Source of the DNA: Xanthomonas arboricola pv. populi
Lineage (GTDB): Bacteria > Pseudomonadota > Gammaproteobacteria > Xanthomonadales > Xanthomonadaceae
NCBI RefSeq assembly: GCF_002939945.1
Contig: NZ_MDEB01000001.1
Span: forward strand, 186,001 to 250,000
Direction: 5' to 3'
DNA length: 64,000 nt
Positions 29,888-42,020 of this stretch are shown here, piece after piece. The notes under the pieces are model-generated. The model worked only from the letters and a program-made list of their open reading frames with translations, was not told the DNA's origin and did not search any database. Positions within the stretch are counted from its first letter, which is position 1, and every line of letters starts with the position of its first letter. The position numbers were made by a program, and so were the translations under genes.

Positions 29888-31411
29888 TTATGGCGCCGCC
29901 GTGATGCCCGCCTCGCGCAGTGCCGTCGCCCAGATCGCATACCCAGTCTCACTGGGATGGGTGCCGTCGGGCATCAGCGCCTCGGGCAAGGTCCCGTCCG
30001 GCTGCAGCATCCGAGGGCCGATGTCGACCAGACGCACGGACGGATCCTTGCCATAACGCGCGGCCAGCAGCCGATTGGTCTCGGCAATGGGCGCGCGCTG
30101 CGCATCCGCGGCATCGCGACCGCGTGGCATGATCGCCATCAGGATCAGCTGGCTCCGGGGCAAACGGCGACGCACCTCGCTCACCACCGCCTCCACGCCC
30201 TGCGAGGTCTCGGCCGGCGTGGCCGCGCGCGATTGCGCGGTGCCGGTGAGGTTGTTGGTGCCGATATGCAGCACCACCCAGCGCGGATCCAGGCCGTCGA
30301 GCTCGCCCTGGCGGATCCGCCACAGCACATTCTGGGTGCGATCCCAGCCAAAGCCCAGATTCAGCACCGGGCGCCTGCCGTACAACCAGCGCCAGGACTC
30401 GGGCCCGCTGACACGCGTGGCCAGCGGTGGGCCGGCCCAGAAATGCGTGATCGAATCGCCGATCATCACCACCTCGGGCTTGAGCGAGCGCGCTGCGGCC
30501 AGCGCTGCATGGTGACGTGCATACCAATCGTAGGAATCCTGCTCCAGCCGGTCGACCGGAATCAGCGAGGTCGCAAAATCGCGGCCCAGCTGTGCAACCG
30601 GCTTGACCGGCGGCTCGCCGAGCAGGCGCGCCAGGGTCGGCTCGATCGCCTCGGCCAGAATGCGCTGGCCTTGCGTGTCCGGATGCAGGGCGCCGGCCGG
30701 CGGACGGAAGCGGGTGTCGTAGAACAGCTCGGTGCGCAGCTGGCCATCGCGCCGGAAGATCGACCCCACATCCAGATAGGTCACGCATGGATTGTCGCCG
30801 TACCGCACCGCCAGGCCCTGGTTGATCTGCGCATCGCGGCGCGACTTCGCGCTGGAGATGTCGCTGGGCAGCACGCCCACCAACAGGATCTGCGTGCGCG
30901 GCAATTTCTGTTCGATCGCCGCGACCACCGCATCGATACCGAGCTGGGCCTGCTCTGCGGTCTGGCCGAGATGGCCGGTGTTGTTGGTACCGATCAATAC
31001 CAGCGCGACCTTGGGCTGCAGGCCATCGACCTCGCCATTGGCCAGCCGCCACAGCACGTGTTCGGTGCCGTCGCCGCTGAAGCCCAGGTTGAGCGCGCCA
31101 CGGCTGCCGTAGAAGGTCTGCCAGGTCGGCTGAAAATCCTCGTCAGGCGCCTTGGCCTTTTCGTAGTTCTGGGTGATCGAATCGCCGATCAACAGCAGCC
31201 GGGTGTCGGCGTGCTGCTTCACCTGCTCCAGCACCTGCGCGTGCCGCTGCGCCCACCAGTCTTCCTGCAGGCGGTCGGTGGGCACGGTCGAGGGCGGCGG
31301 CGTTTGCGCCCATGCAGCGGCGCAGACCAGCAACAGCCCCCAACATACCAACACCGGCGCAGTGGCAGACAACGAAAGGCGGGGAAATACAGCGTGCGAA
31401 GACCGGAGCAT
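29888..31411 (-). CDS. Exported protein with two tandem SGNH (GDSL) hydrolase domains
   Basis: A 507-aa protein with a signal peptide (hydrophobic segment LVCWGLLLVCAAAWA, cleavage near residue 36) and two homologous SGNH hydrolase domains of the platelet-activating-factor acetylhydrolase type. Domain 1 (about 45-265) has LLLIGDSITQNY (Ser78), GFSGDGTEHVLWRLANGE, IGTNN and ALHPDTQG. Domain 2 (about 285-505) has VVMIGDSITHFW, GFGWDRTQNVLWRIRQGE, IGTNN and PDGTHPSETG. Domain 2 keeps the catalytic Asp-x-x-His; in domain 1 the Asp position is Gly. SGNH enzymes cleave esters, often acetyl groups on sugars or lipids. The start at 31411 places the signal peptide correctly. Confidence 0.85.
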   Translation of the reverse strand: MLRSSHAVFPRLSLSATAPVLVCWGLLLVCAAAWAQTPPPSTVPTDRLQEDWWAQRHAQVLEQVKQHADTRLLLIGDSITQNYEKAKAPDEDFQPTWQTFYGSRGALNLGFSGDGTEHVLWRLANGEVDGLQPKVALVLIGTNNTGHLGQTAEQAQLGIDAVVAAIEQKLPRTQILLVGVLPSDISSAKSRRDAQINQGLAVRYGDNPCVTYLDVGSIFRRDGQLRTELFYDTRFRPPAGALHPDTQGQRILAEAIEPTLARLLGEPPVKPVAQLGRDFATSLIPVDRLEQDSYDWYARHHAALAAARSLKPEVVMIGDSITHFWAGPPLATRVSGPESWRWLYGRRPVLNLGFGWDRTQNVLWRIRQGELDGLDPRWVVLHIGTNNLTGTAQSRAATPAETSQGVEAVVSEVRRRLPRSQLILMAIMPRGRDAADAQRAPIAETNRLLAARYGKDPSVRLVDIGPRMLQPDGTLPEALMPDGTHPSETGYAIWATALREAGITAAP

Positions 31412-31746
31412 GCGCGCACCAGAGGCTGGAGAAGCAGCGATTGTGATCCGCGCGCGCCGCGCACGACAAGCGCGAACGCAGCCACCCGCGATGTAGCGCG
31501 GTGAAGTGTTTGCTGTGTGCCGGCGCCAGGCCGCCGACACGGCGCATCTGTGATATCAGACCGCTCACGTTTGCGTAGGAGCGCGGTTGCGCGCGATGCG
31601 GCGTTATCGATAACGCCGCATCGCGCGCAAGCGCGCTCCTACCTGGCAGTGGGAAGCAATCGCCTGCATCAAGGCACCGGATCGACCGCAACGCACCTCC
31701 GGCCGGTGGAGTCGCCGACCGGCGGCGCGCTGCCGGATCAGGCCGC
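31412..31746. other. Gene-free stretch with a 68-nt palindrome
   Basis: 335 bp between the acyl-CoA dehydrogenase end and the SGNH gene start, both minus strand. The palindrome at 31575-31642 is its only clear structure. The part near 31412-31560 should hold the promoter of the SGNH gene, but no convincing -35/-10 pair was found. Confidence 0.6.
31575..31642. repeat. 68-nt palindromic repeat, copy A
   Basis: Begins GTAGGAGCGC and ends GCGCTCCTAC, nearly self-complementary over its whole length, centred on GTTATCGATAAC. Two other copies of exactly the same length are at 38399-38466 and 53023-53090. It could serve as a transcript end for the acyl-CoA dehydrogenase gene. Confidence 0.9.
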
Positions 31747-32895
<1,149 letters not shown>

Positions 32896-32986
32896 GTCGC
32901 ACCCCTCCAGGCCTAGGCTGAGCCCTCATTGTAGCCCCAACCATTCGCATGCGTATGTAGTTGACCCCACACCCTGCCCGGCCGAA

Positions 32987-33016
32987 AATATCTCCATATC
33001 GCGATATAGAGATATT
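32987..33016 (+). promoter_or_regulatory. 30-bp palindromic operator before the SahR-like gene
   Basis: AATATCTCCATATCG followed by CGATATAGAGATATT: two 15-nt arms complementary except for one pair, ending one base before the ATG at 33018. An AT-rich palindrome at this place, in front of an ArsR-type regulator, is best explained as its own binding site. It can also control the downstream metH genes. Confidence 0.75.
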
Positions 33017-33017
33017 C

Positions 33018-34013
33018 ATGGATCTGGAAGACTGGTCGGCGCGCCTGAAGGTATTTGCCGACGCCACCCGCGTCCGCCTGCTGACCTTGCTGGAGCAGGA
33101 AGAGCTCACCGTGGCCGAGCTGTCGGCGATCACCCGCCTGGCGCAGCCGCGCGTGTCCACGCATCTGGCAAAACTCAAGGAAGCCGGGCTGGTGCGCGAC
33201 CGCCGCGCCGGCGTGTCGGCCTATTACCGCTTCGACGAGGTGTCGCTGGACCCGGCGCAGCGCGCCCTGTGGCTGGCACTGAGCACCGGCAGCGACGATC
33301 CACTGCTGCGCCAGGACGCCGAGCGCGTGGCCGCAGTGCTGGCCAACCGCGCCGCCGACCAGAACTGGGCCGATTCGGTGGCCGGCGACATGGAGCGGCA
33401 TTATTCCCCCGGTCGCACCTGGGAAGCGCTGGCGCGCACCGCCCTGCCCTTGCTGGAAACCGGCGACGTGCTGGATATCGCCTCCGGCGATGGCGTGCTG
33501 GCCGAGCTGGTGGCACCGCATGCCACCCGCTACATCTGCATCGACACCAGCGCGCGCATGGTCGCCGCCGCCAGCGAGCGCCTGCGCAAGCTGCGCAATG
33601 TGGAGGTGCGCGAAGGCGACATGCATGCGCTGCCGTTCCCCGATGCCAGCTTCGACCTGGTTGTGCTGATGCATGCGCTCACCTACGCGGCCAAGCCGGC
33701 GCAGGCGGTGGCCGAATCCGCGCGCGTGCTGCGCCCCGGCGGCCGGCTGCTGCTATGCAGCCTGGCCAAGCACGAACATCGCGCCACGGTGCATGCCTAT
33801 GGCCACGTCAATCTCGGCTTTGCGGCCAAGGAACTACGCAAATTCGCCGAGAAAGCCGGGCTGGACGTGTCCAGCCTGGAGACGGTGACACGCGAAAAAC
33901 GCCCGCCGCATTTCGAGGTGATTTCGTTGATTGCGGTGAAGCCGGGAATGGGGAATCGGGAATCGGGATTGGTTGAAAGCAAAGGCGCTGCTTCGCGGAG
34001 AGGTGACTCATGA
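33018..34013 (+). CDS. ArsR-family regulator fused to a SAM/SAH-binding methyltransferase domain (SahR-like)
   Basis: A 331-aa protein. Residues 1-90 are an ArsR-type winged helix ([20 protein letters not shown], recognition helix [16 protein letters not shown]). Residues about 130-310 are a class I methyltransferase fold ([15 protein letters not shown] near residue 155, [23 protein letters not shown]). This layout matches SahR, the proteobacterial regulator of methionine-cycle genes that senses S-adenosylhomocysteine; direct overlap (ATGA) with metH module 1 supports the call. The last 20 or so residues ([16 protein letters not shown]) are encoded by a heptamer repeat and look like an added tail. 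Confidence 0.82.
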   Translation: MDLEDWSARLKVFADATRVRLLTLLEQEELTVAELSAITRLAQPRVSTHLAKLKEAGLVRDRRAGVSAYYRFDEVSLDPAQRALWLALSTGSDDPLLRQDAERVAAVLANRAADQNWADSVAGDMERHYSPGRTWEALARTALPLLETGDVLDIASGDGVLAELVAPHATRYICIDTSARMVAAASERLRKLRNVEVREGDMHALPFPDASFDLVVLMHALTYAAKPAQAVAESARVLRPGGRLLLCSLAKHEHRATVHAYGHVNLGFAAKELRKFAEKAGLDVSSLETVTREKRPPHFEVISLIAVKPGMGNRESGLVESKGAASRRGDS

Positions 34014-34042
34014 CGCAGGTATCCAATCCCCAATCCCCAATT
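33944..34042. repeat. Inverted pair of heptamer arrays over the metH module 1 start
   Basis: A left array (GGGAATGGGGAATCGGGAAT and on to 33972) and an inverted right array (34023-34042, CCAATCCCCAATCCCCAA) could pair across about 50 nt. The loop holds the ribosome binding site and the ATG (34010) of the homocysteine methyltransferase gene. Confidence 0.7.
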
Positions 34043-35149
34043 TCGTTTGCATTGCCCTGGCTGCATCCCGAGCGCGCCGCCAGACTCACTGCCGCGCTCG
34101 CCGAACGCATCCTCATCATCGACGGGGCGATGGGCACCATGATCCAGCGCCACGATCTGCAGGAACCCGACTATCGCGGCACCCGCTTTGTCGACGGTTA
34201 CGACAGCGCGCAGGTACACGTGCATGGCCCAGGCTGCGATCACGCACACGCGCCGCAGGGCCACGACCTGAAAGGCAACAACGACCTGCTGTTGCTGTCG
34301 CGCCCGGAGATCATCGCCGGCATCCATCGCGCCTATCTGGACGCCGGTGCCGACCTGCTGGAAACCAATACCTTCAACGCCACTTCGGTGAGCCAGGCCG
34401 ACTATCACCTGGAACATCTGGTCTACGAATTGAACAAGGCCGGCGCGCAGGTCGCGCGCGCCTGCTGCGACGAGGTCGAGGCGCTGACCCCGCACAAGCC
34501 GCGCTTCGTGATCGGCGTGCTCGGCCCCACCAGCCGCACCGCTTCGATCAGCCCGGACGTCAACGACCCCGGCTACCGCAACACCAGCTTCGACGCATTG
34601 CGCGAGACCTATCGCGAGGCCATCGACGGCTTGATCGACGGCGGCGCCGACACGCTGATGGTGGAAACCATCTTCGACACGCTCAACGCCAAGGCCGCGT
34701 TGTATGCGATCGAGGAAGTGTTCGAAGCGCGCGGCGGGCGCCTGCCGGTGATGATCTCCGGCACCATCACCGATGCGTCCGGACGCACCTTGTCCGGGCA
34801 GACGGCCGAGGCGTTCTATGCCTCGGTCGCGCACGGCAAGCCGCTGTCGGTGGGCCTGAACTGCGCACTCGGTGCCAAGGACTTGCGCCCGCATGTGGAA
34901 ACGCTGGCGCAGATTGCCGACGCCTATGTCAGCGCGCATCCCAATGCCGGCCTGCCGAATGCCTTCGGCGAGTACGACGAAACGCCGGAAGAAATGGCGC
35001 AGACCCTGCGCGAGTTCGCGCAGGCCGGCCTGCTCAACCTGGTCGGCGGCTGCTGCGGCACCTCGCCGGATCACATCCGCGCCATCGCCGAGGCGGTGGC
35101 CGACCTGCCGCCGCGGCAGTTGTCTGGCGCACAGGAGCTGGCAGCGTGA
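34010..35149 (+). CDS. metH: Methionine synthase module 1: homocysteine S-methyltransferase domain as a separate protein
   Basis: A 379-aa protein equal to the first domain of cobalamin-dependent methionine synthase. It binds homocysteine on zinc and takes the methyl group from methylcobalamin. [10 protein letters not shown] opens the barrel (near residue 38), and the three zinc-ligand cysteines are in [12 protein letters not shown] and [15 protein letters not shown]. In E. coli this is fused to the rest of MetH; here a stop at 35149 ends it, and the other domains form a second gene 478 bp on. The start has GGAGAGG upstream and overlaps the regulator stop by 4 nt. The first ten residues derive partly from a heptamer repeat. 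Confidence 0.9.
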   Translation: MTQVSNPQSPISFALPWLHPERAARLTAALAERILIIDGAMGTMIQRHDLQEPDYRGTRFVDGYDSAQVHVHGPGCDHAHAPQGHDLKGNNDLLLLSRPEIIAGIHRAYLDAGADLLETNTFNATSVSQADYHLEHLVYELNKAGAQVARACCDEVEALTPHKPRFVIGVLGPTSRTASISPDVNDPGYRNTSFDALRETYREAIDGLIDGGADTLMVETIFDTLNAKAALYAIEEVFEARGGRLPVMISGTITDASGRTLSGQTAEAFYASVAHGKPLSVGLNCALGAKDLRPHVETLAQIADAYVSAHPNAGLPNAFGEYDETPEEMAQTLREFAQAGLLNLVGGCCGTSPDHIRAIAEAVADLPPRQLSGAQELAA

Positions 35150-35627
35150 TGCGGCAGGCACCCCCTCATCCGCCCTTCGGGCACCTTCTCCCGCCTGCGG
35201 GAGAAGGACAGCGCATGGATTGGCTTGCCGCAAAGACGCTCCGTGCGCAGCCCAGCGCCTTTCTCCCCCCTGCGGGAGAGGGACAGCGCATGGATTGGCT
35301 TGCCGCAAAGACGCTCCGTGCGCAGCCCAGCGCCCTTATCCCGCCTGCGGGAGAAGGACCGCGCATGGATTGGCTTGCCACAAGAACGCTCCGTGCGCAG
35401 CCAGGCACCCTTCTCCCGCATGCGGGAGAAGGCCAGCGCATGGCTTGGCTTGCCACAAGGACGCTCCGTGCGCAGCCAGGCACCCTTACCCTTCTCCCGC
35501 CTGCGGGAGAAGGTGGCGCGCAGCGCCGGATGAGGGCCGCAGTGTCTCGCACCCCATGGCCAGGCCGCGAGGAACACCCACGCACCAAGACCAATCGCGC
35601 CGCCGTCAACGTCCAGCAGAGCCTCGC
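35150..35627. other. Repeat-filled gap between the two metH genes
   Basis: Contains the element described at 35163-35536 and then about 90 bp leading to the second metH gene. No gene is called here, although the frame of the second metH gene stays open through the whole gap because the repeat unit is a multiple of three. Confidence 0.8.
35163..35536. repeat. 374-bp element with 75-nt tandem repeats and 10-bp terminal inverted repeats
   Basis: Ends are CCCTCATCCG and CGGATGAGGG. Inside, a hairpin block TTCTCCCGCCTGCGGGAGAA recurs at 35186, 35261, 35336, 35411 and 35492, giving three exact 75-nt periods and one of 81 nt. Units also share GCGCATGGATTGGCTTGCC and ACGCTCCGTGCGCAGCC. The terminal repeats and lack of genes resemble a non-autonomous (MITE-like) element that has expanded by tandem duplication. 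A partial copy is at 24872. Confidence 0.88.
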
Positions 35628-38381
<2,754 letters not shown>

Positions 38382-38398
38382 GAACAGCCTCAGATATC

Positions 38399-38466
38399 GT
38401 AGGAGCGCACCCGGGCGCGACGAGGTTTTACCGGTAAAGCCTCATCGCGCCCGGGTGCGCTCCTAC
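38399..38466. repeat. 68-nt palindromic repeat, copy B
   Basis: GTAGGAGCGC ... GCGCTCCTAC between the convergent ends of metH module 2 and the AGE-family gene. It is suited to act as a two-way transcript end. The centre reads TTTTACCGGTAAAG. Confidence 0.9.
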
Positions 38467-38511
38467 GCGGCGCCACCGCATTGCACGGCGGCGCCCTTGA
38501 TTACGCCAGTA

Positions 38512-39717
38512 TCAAGCAGCCGGCCGCAACACGTTCAAGACCTCATAACACGCGCCCATGGTGTGGTAATCGGTCTTGCCGGCGGGGCTTTTTTCATCGC
38601 TGTACTTGCGGTTGTCCGCATCCAGGATGCGATACCACGCGCCATAGCGGTGGTCGACCATGTGTTCCCAGGAATACGTCCACAGCTTGTCGTACCACTG
38701 CCAGTAGCGCTCCTGGCCGCTGCGCTGGGCAAGCAACGCCGCGGCCGCCAGCGATTCGGCCTGCACCCAGAAGTACTTGTCGTCGTCGCAGACCTTGCCG
38801 TCCGGGTCGAAGCCGTAATACAGCCCGCCACGCGGCGCATCCCAGGAGCGCTCCACTGCCACATCGAACAGATGTTGCGCGGTCGGCAACAACCAATCGG
38901 TCGGCGCGTAGCGATCCAGCAGCATCAGCAGCTTGGCCCATTCGGTCTGATGGCCCGGCTGGAAACCCCAGGGGCGGAACAGGTGCTTGGGATTGTCGCG
39001 GTTGTAGTCCCAGTCGATGTTCCACTGCAGATCGTAGTGTTCCCACACCAGGCCGTCGGCCTTGGCCGCCTGACGCCGGGTCATGGTGTCGGCCAGCGAC
39101 AGCGCACGGTCGAGATAACGCTGCTCGCCACTGGCTTCGTACGCGGCGATCATCGCCTCGCACATGTGCATGTTGGCGTTCTGGCCGCGGTAGCTGGTGA
39201 AGTTGAACTGCGCATCGGCTTCGTCGCGGTACAGGCTAAATTCCGGCTCCCAGAAATGTTTTTCCAGCAGCTGCCAGGTCTCGTCCATCCATGCGCGCGC
39301 ATCGTCGATGCCGGCCTTCAGGCCGCACGAATACGCCAGCAGCACGAACGCCACGCCGTAGCAGTGATTCATGGCGTCTTCGACCACCCCATCGCGCAGG
39401 GTCCACGCATAGCCGCCAGTGGCTGCATTGCGGTGCACATTGCGCAGATAGTCCAGGCCGTGACGCACCGCTTGCAGGTACTGCGCATCGCCGAATTCGC
39501 GATACGCCATCGCGTAGTTGAAGACGAAGCGCGTGCTGCTGACCAGATGCCGATGCCCGGCATCGTAGATAGAACCATCGTCGCGGAAATACTGGAAAAA
39601 ACCACCCGCCGGGTCGATCGCGCGCGGATGGTAGAACGCCATGGTGTCGGCGATATGCTGACGCAGCACATCGGCCGAGCGGAAATCGGGTGCGGGGCTC
39701 GCGGGCAAACGGCTCAT
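38512..39717 (-). CDS. AGE-family sugar epimerase/isomerase, probable mannose isomerase
   Basis: A 401-aa (alpha/alpha)6-barrel protein of the N-acylglucosamine 2-epimerase/YihS family. Conserved stretches include HLVSSTRFVFNYAMAYREF (near residue 57), MNHCYGVAFVLLAYS, QNANMHMCEAMIAAYEAS with the active-site His region, GHQTEWAKLL and FWVQAESLAAA, KTDYHTMGACYEVL. Members isomerise mannose to fructose or epimerise mannose to glucose. With a fructokinase immediately upstream in the same operon, mannose to fructose is the best guess. It is last of the four-gene LacI operon, overlapping the kinase stop by 4 nt. Confidence 0.85.
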   Translation of the reverse strand: MSRLPASPAPDFRSADVLRQHIADTMAFYHPRAIDPAGGFFQYFRDDGSIYDAGHRHLVSSTRFVFNYAMAYREFGDAQYLQAVRHGLDYLRNVHRNAATGGYAWTLRDGVVEDAMNHCYGVAFVLLAYSCGLKAGIDDARAWMDETWQLLEKHFWEPEFSLYRDEADAQFNFTSYRGQNANMHMCEAMIAAYEASGEQRYLDRALSLADTMTRRQAAKADGLVWEHYDLQWNIDWDYNRDNPKHLFRPWGFQPGHQTEWAKLLMLLDRYAPTDWLLPTAQHLFDVAVERSWDAPRGGLYYGFDPDGKVCDDDKYFWVQAESLAAAALLAQRSGQERYWQWYDKLWTYSWEHMVDHRYGAWYRILDADNRKYSDEKSPAGKTDYHTMGACYEVLNVLRPAA

Positions 39718-40700
39718 GGTTGTTCCTGAATCAGGGAATGGACCTCATCGACGCTCGGCATCGCCGCAAACGCGCCCTTGCGCGTCACCGCCAGCGCGCC
39801 GACCGCCGCGGCAAAACGAATCACTTCGGTGATCGCAGTGGCATCGCCACACAGCTGCTCCAGCGTGGACGTGCGCGCAGCCAACTGAAACAGCAATCCG
39901 CCGACGAATGCATCGCCCGCTGCCGTGCTGTCGCGCACCTGCACGCGGAAGGCCGGCACCTGGCCGGAATCAGTGCGTGTCTGCCAATGCACCGGTCCAC
40001 CGCCATCGGTGACCAGCAACCAGCTGGCCCGGCCCTGCCAGAGCTTTTGGGTGACCGCGCTGGCATCGCCATCGAGCGTGCCGGCCAGGTAATCGAGTTC
40101 CTCGCGCGAGAGCTTGACCACGTCGGCCAGTGCCAACGCATCCCACAGCAACGCGGCCGGGTCCACATCCTGCGGCCACAACATCGGGCGCAGGTTGAGA
40201 TCCAGGCTGACGATGGCGCCATCGGCGCGAGCGCGGCGCATGCCGTCCAGCGTGCACTGCGCGATCGCAGGTTCGGTCATGCTGTTGGAGCACACATGCA
40301 GCACGGCGGCCTGCGTAAAGGCGTCCGCGGCGAAATGCTCGGGTCGGAACAACAGATCCGCCGCAGGCGGACGATAGAAACTGAAACTGCGCTCGCCGGC
40401 TTCATCCAGGGCCACGAAGGCCAGCGCGGTCTTGGCTTGATCGGTGCGCACGATGCCATCGGTGGCGACGCCGGCCTGCTGCAGACTCTGCAGCAGAAAA
40501 TCGCCGAACATATCGCGTCCCAGCATGCCGACGAAATGCGCCGCGCCACCCAGCCGCGCCACCGCAACCGCGACATTGGCCGGCGCACCGCCGGCGTATT
40601 GCGCAAACGTACGTGCTTGGTCAGGACCGGCCTGCGGCAGTGCCAGCATGTCGATCAAGGCCTCGCCGAAACAGACCACCCGGTTCTTGGCAGCACTCAT
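39714..40700 (-). CDS. PfkB-family carbohydrate kinase, probable fructokinase
   Basis: A 328-aa ribokinase/PfkB-fold kinase, expected to turn fructose into fructose 6-phosphate with ATP. VCFGEALIDMLALP and AGGAPANVAVAVARLGG (signature 1, near residue 37) and DSTAAGDAFVGGLLFQLA (signature 2 with catalytic Asp, near residue 260) are seen. DSTAAGD is a slight variant of the usual DTTGAGD, keeping both Asp residues. The start at 40700 overlaps the transporter stop by 4 nt, and its own stop overlaps the isomerase start. The substrate is inferred from context and family. Confidence 0.88.
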   Translation of the reverse strand: MSAAKNRVVCFGEALIDMLALPQAGPDQARTFAQYAGGAPANVAVAVARLGGAAHFVGMLGRDMFGDFLLQSLQQAGVATDGIVRTDQAKTALAFVALDEAGERSFSFYRPPAADLLFRPEHFAADAFTQAAVLHVCSNSMTEPAIAQCTLDGMRRARADGAIVSLDLNLRPMLWPQDVDPAALLWDALALADVVKLSREELDYLAGTLDGDASAVTQKLWQGRASWLLVTDGGGPVHWQTRTDSGQVPAFRVQVRDSTAAGDAFVGGLLFQLAARTSTLEQLCGDATAITEVIRFAAAVGALAVTRKGAFAAMPSVDEVHSLIQEQP

Positions 40701-42007
40701 GCGCGCCCCTCCGCCAGTGCGCCGCGCAGACGCGAGCCCCAGATGCCGTAGAACACGATGTACAGGTAGCACACCAGCGGCAGCACGAACGACTCGTGCA
40801 AGCCGATGCTGTCGGCCAGCAGACCTTGCAGATACGGCACGATGGCGCCGCCGACAATGGCCATGATCAACAGGCTCGAAGCGCGGCCGGTCAGCGGACC
40901 AAGGCGTTCGATGCCCAGCGTAAAGATGGTCGGGAACATGATCGAATTGAACAGGCCGATCGCCACCAGCGCATACACCGCCAGCATGCCGCCACTGGCC
41001 ATGGTCAGCACTAGCAGCAGTGCGTTGATCCCGGCGAACACCGACAACAGCACGCGCGGCGACAACTTGGCCAGCAAGGCCGAACCGATGAAGCGGCCGA
41101 TCATTGCCAGCGTCCAGTACGCCGACACGTAGTGGGTCGCCTCACGCTCGGTGAACCCGCCGATCTGCGGCAACGAAAAATAGTTGACCATCAGGCTGCC
41201 GATCGCCACTTCCGCGCCGACATAGAAGAAGATCGCCAGCACACCGAAGCGCACATGCGGATGCGCCAGGGCATCCAGCAGCGAATGCCTGCTTTCATCC
41301 TTCTGCGCGCCCGCATCGGTCAGCGCCGGCAGACGGAACAGGAACACGAAGATCGCCAGCAGAAACAGCACGATGCCCAGACCGATGTACGGCCCCTGCA
41401 CGGCCTGCGCTTCCTGCACGCGATAGGCAAGTTGCTCGGTCTCGGGCAGCAGCTTGAGCTGGTCGCCGCTCATCACGGTGTTGGACAGGATCAGCCAGCC
41501 ACCGAATAGCGGCGCGATCGCGGTGCCCAGCGAATTGAGCGCCTGCGCCAGGGTCAAGCGGCTGGACGCACTGCGCTCCGGACCCAGCAACGCGACATAC
41601 GGGTTGGCCGCCACCTGCAGGATGGTGATGCCGGTCGCCAGCACGAACAGCGCGCCGAGAAAGGCGCCATAGACGCGCAGTTCCGCCGCAGGCCAGAAGC
41701 CCAGCGCACCGACCGCGGCAACCGCCAGCCCGGCCACGATGCCTTGCTTGTAGCCAAGCTTGGCCACCAGCCAACCGGCCGGCAGCGACATCAGGAAATA
41801 CGCGCCGAAGAAGGTGAACTGCACCAGCATCGCCTGCGCGAAGTTGAGTTCGAACACCGCCTTCAGATGCGGAATCAGAATGTCGTTGAGGCAGGTGAGA
41901 AAGCCCCACATGAAAAAGATCGTGGTGACGACCGACAACGCGACGCCGTTGTTGACGGGCGCCTTGTTGCCACTTGGCACTGTGGATTGCGTGGAAAGGG
42001 AAACCAT
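40697..42007 (-). CDS. FHS-family (FucP/GluP-like) sugar transporter of the major facilitator superfamily
   Basis: A 436-aa inner-membrane proton/sugar symporter with about twelve hydrophobic segments. Typical of the fucose-galactose-glucose/mannose group are FFMWGFLTCLNDILIPHLK (near residue 32), FFGAYFLMSLPAGWLVAKLGYKQG, LQVAANPYVALLGP and SLPQIGGFTEREATHYVSAYW. FHS relatives carry fucose, glucose, galactose or mannose; with the kinase and isomerase beside it, mannose or fructose fits. It lies 13 bp after the lacI stop and overlaps the kinase start by 4 nt. Confidence 0.9.
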   Translation of the reverse strand: MVSLSTQSTVPSGNKAPVNNGVALSVVTTIFFMWGFLTCLNDILIPHLKAVFELNFAQAMLVQFTFFGAYFLMSLPAGWLVAKLGYKQGIVAGLAVAAVGALGFWPAAELRVYGAFLGALFVLATGITILQVAANPYVALLGPERSASSRLTLAQALNSLGTAIAPLFGGWLILSNTVMSGDQLKLLPETEQLAYRVQEAQAVQGPYIGLGIVLFLLAIFVFLFRLPALTDAGAQKDESRHSLLDALAHPHVRFGVLAIFFYVGAEVAIGSLMVNYFSLPQIGGFTEREATHYVSAYWTLAMIGRFIGSALLAKLSPRVLLSVFAGINALLLVLTMASGGMLAVYALVAIGLFNSIMFPTIFTLGIERLGPLTGRASSLLIMAIVGGAIVPYLQGLLADSIGLHESFVLPLVCYLYIVFYGIWGSRLRGALAEGRA

Positions 42008-42020
42008 AGAAATTGCCTGG

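Noticed and set aside
35186..35515. CRISPR array
   Set aside because: The units are 75 nt and repeat along their full length with no unique spacers. The palindromic block is a hairpin of a tandem repeat, and no cas gene is near.
34872..35627. Extension of metH module 2 upstream through the repeat element (up to 252 extra codons)
   Set aside because: The extra sequence is repeat-encoded ([15 protein letters not shown] and variants), overlaps module 1 in another frame, and family similarity begins at the ATG at 35628.
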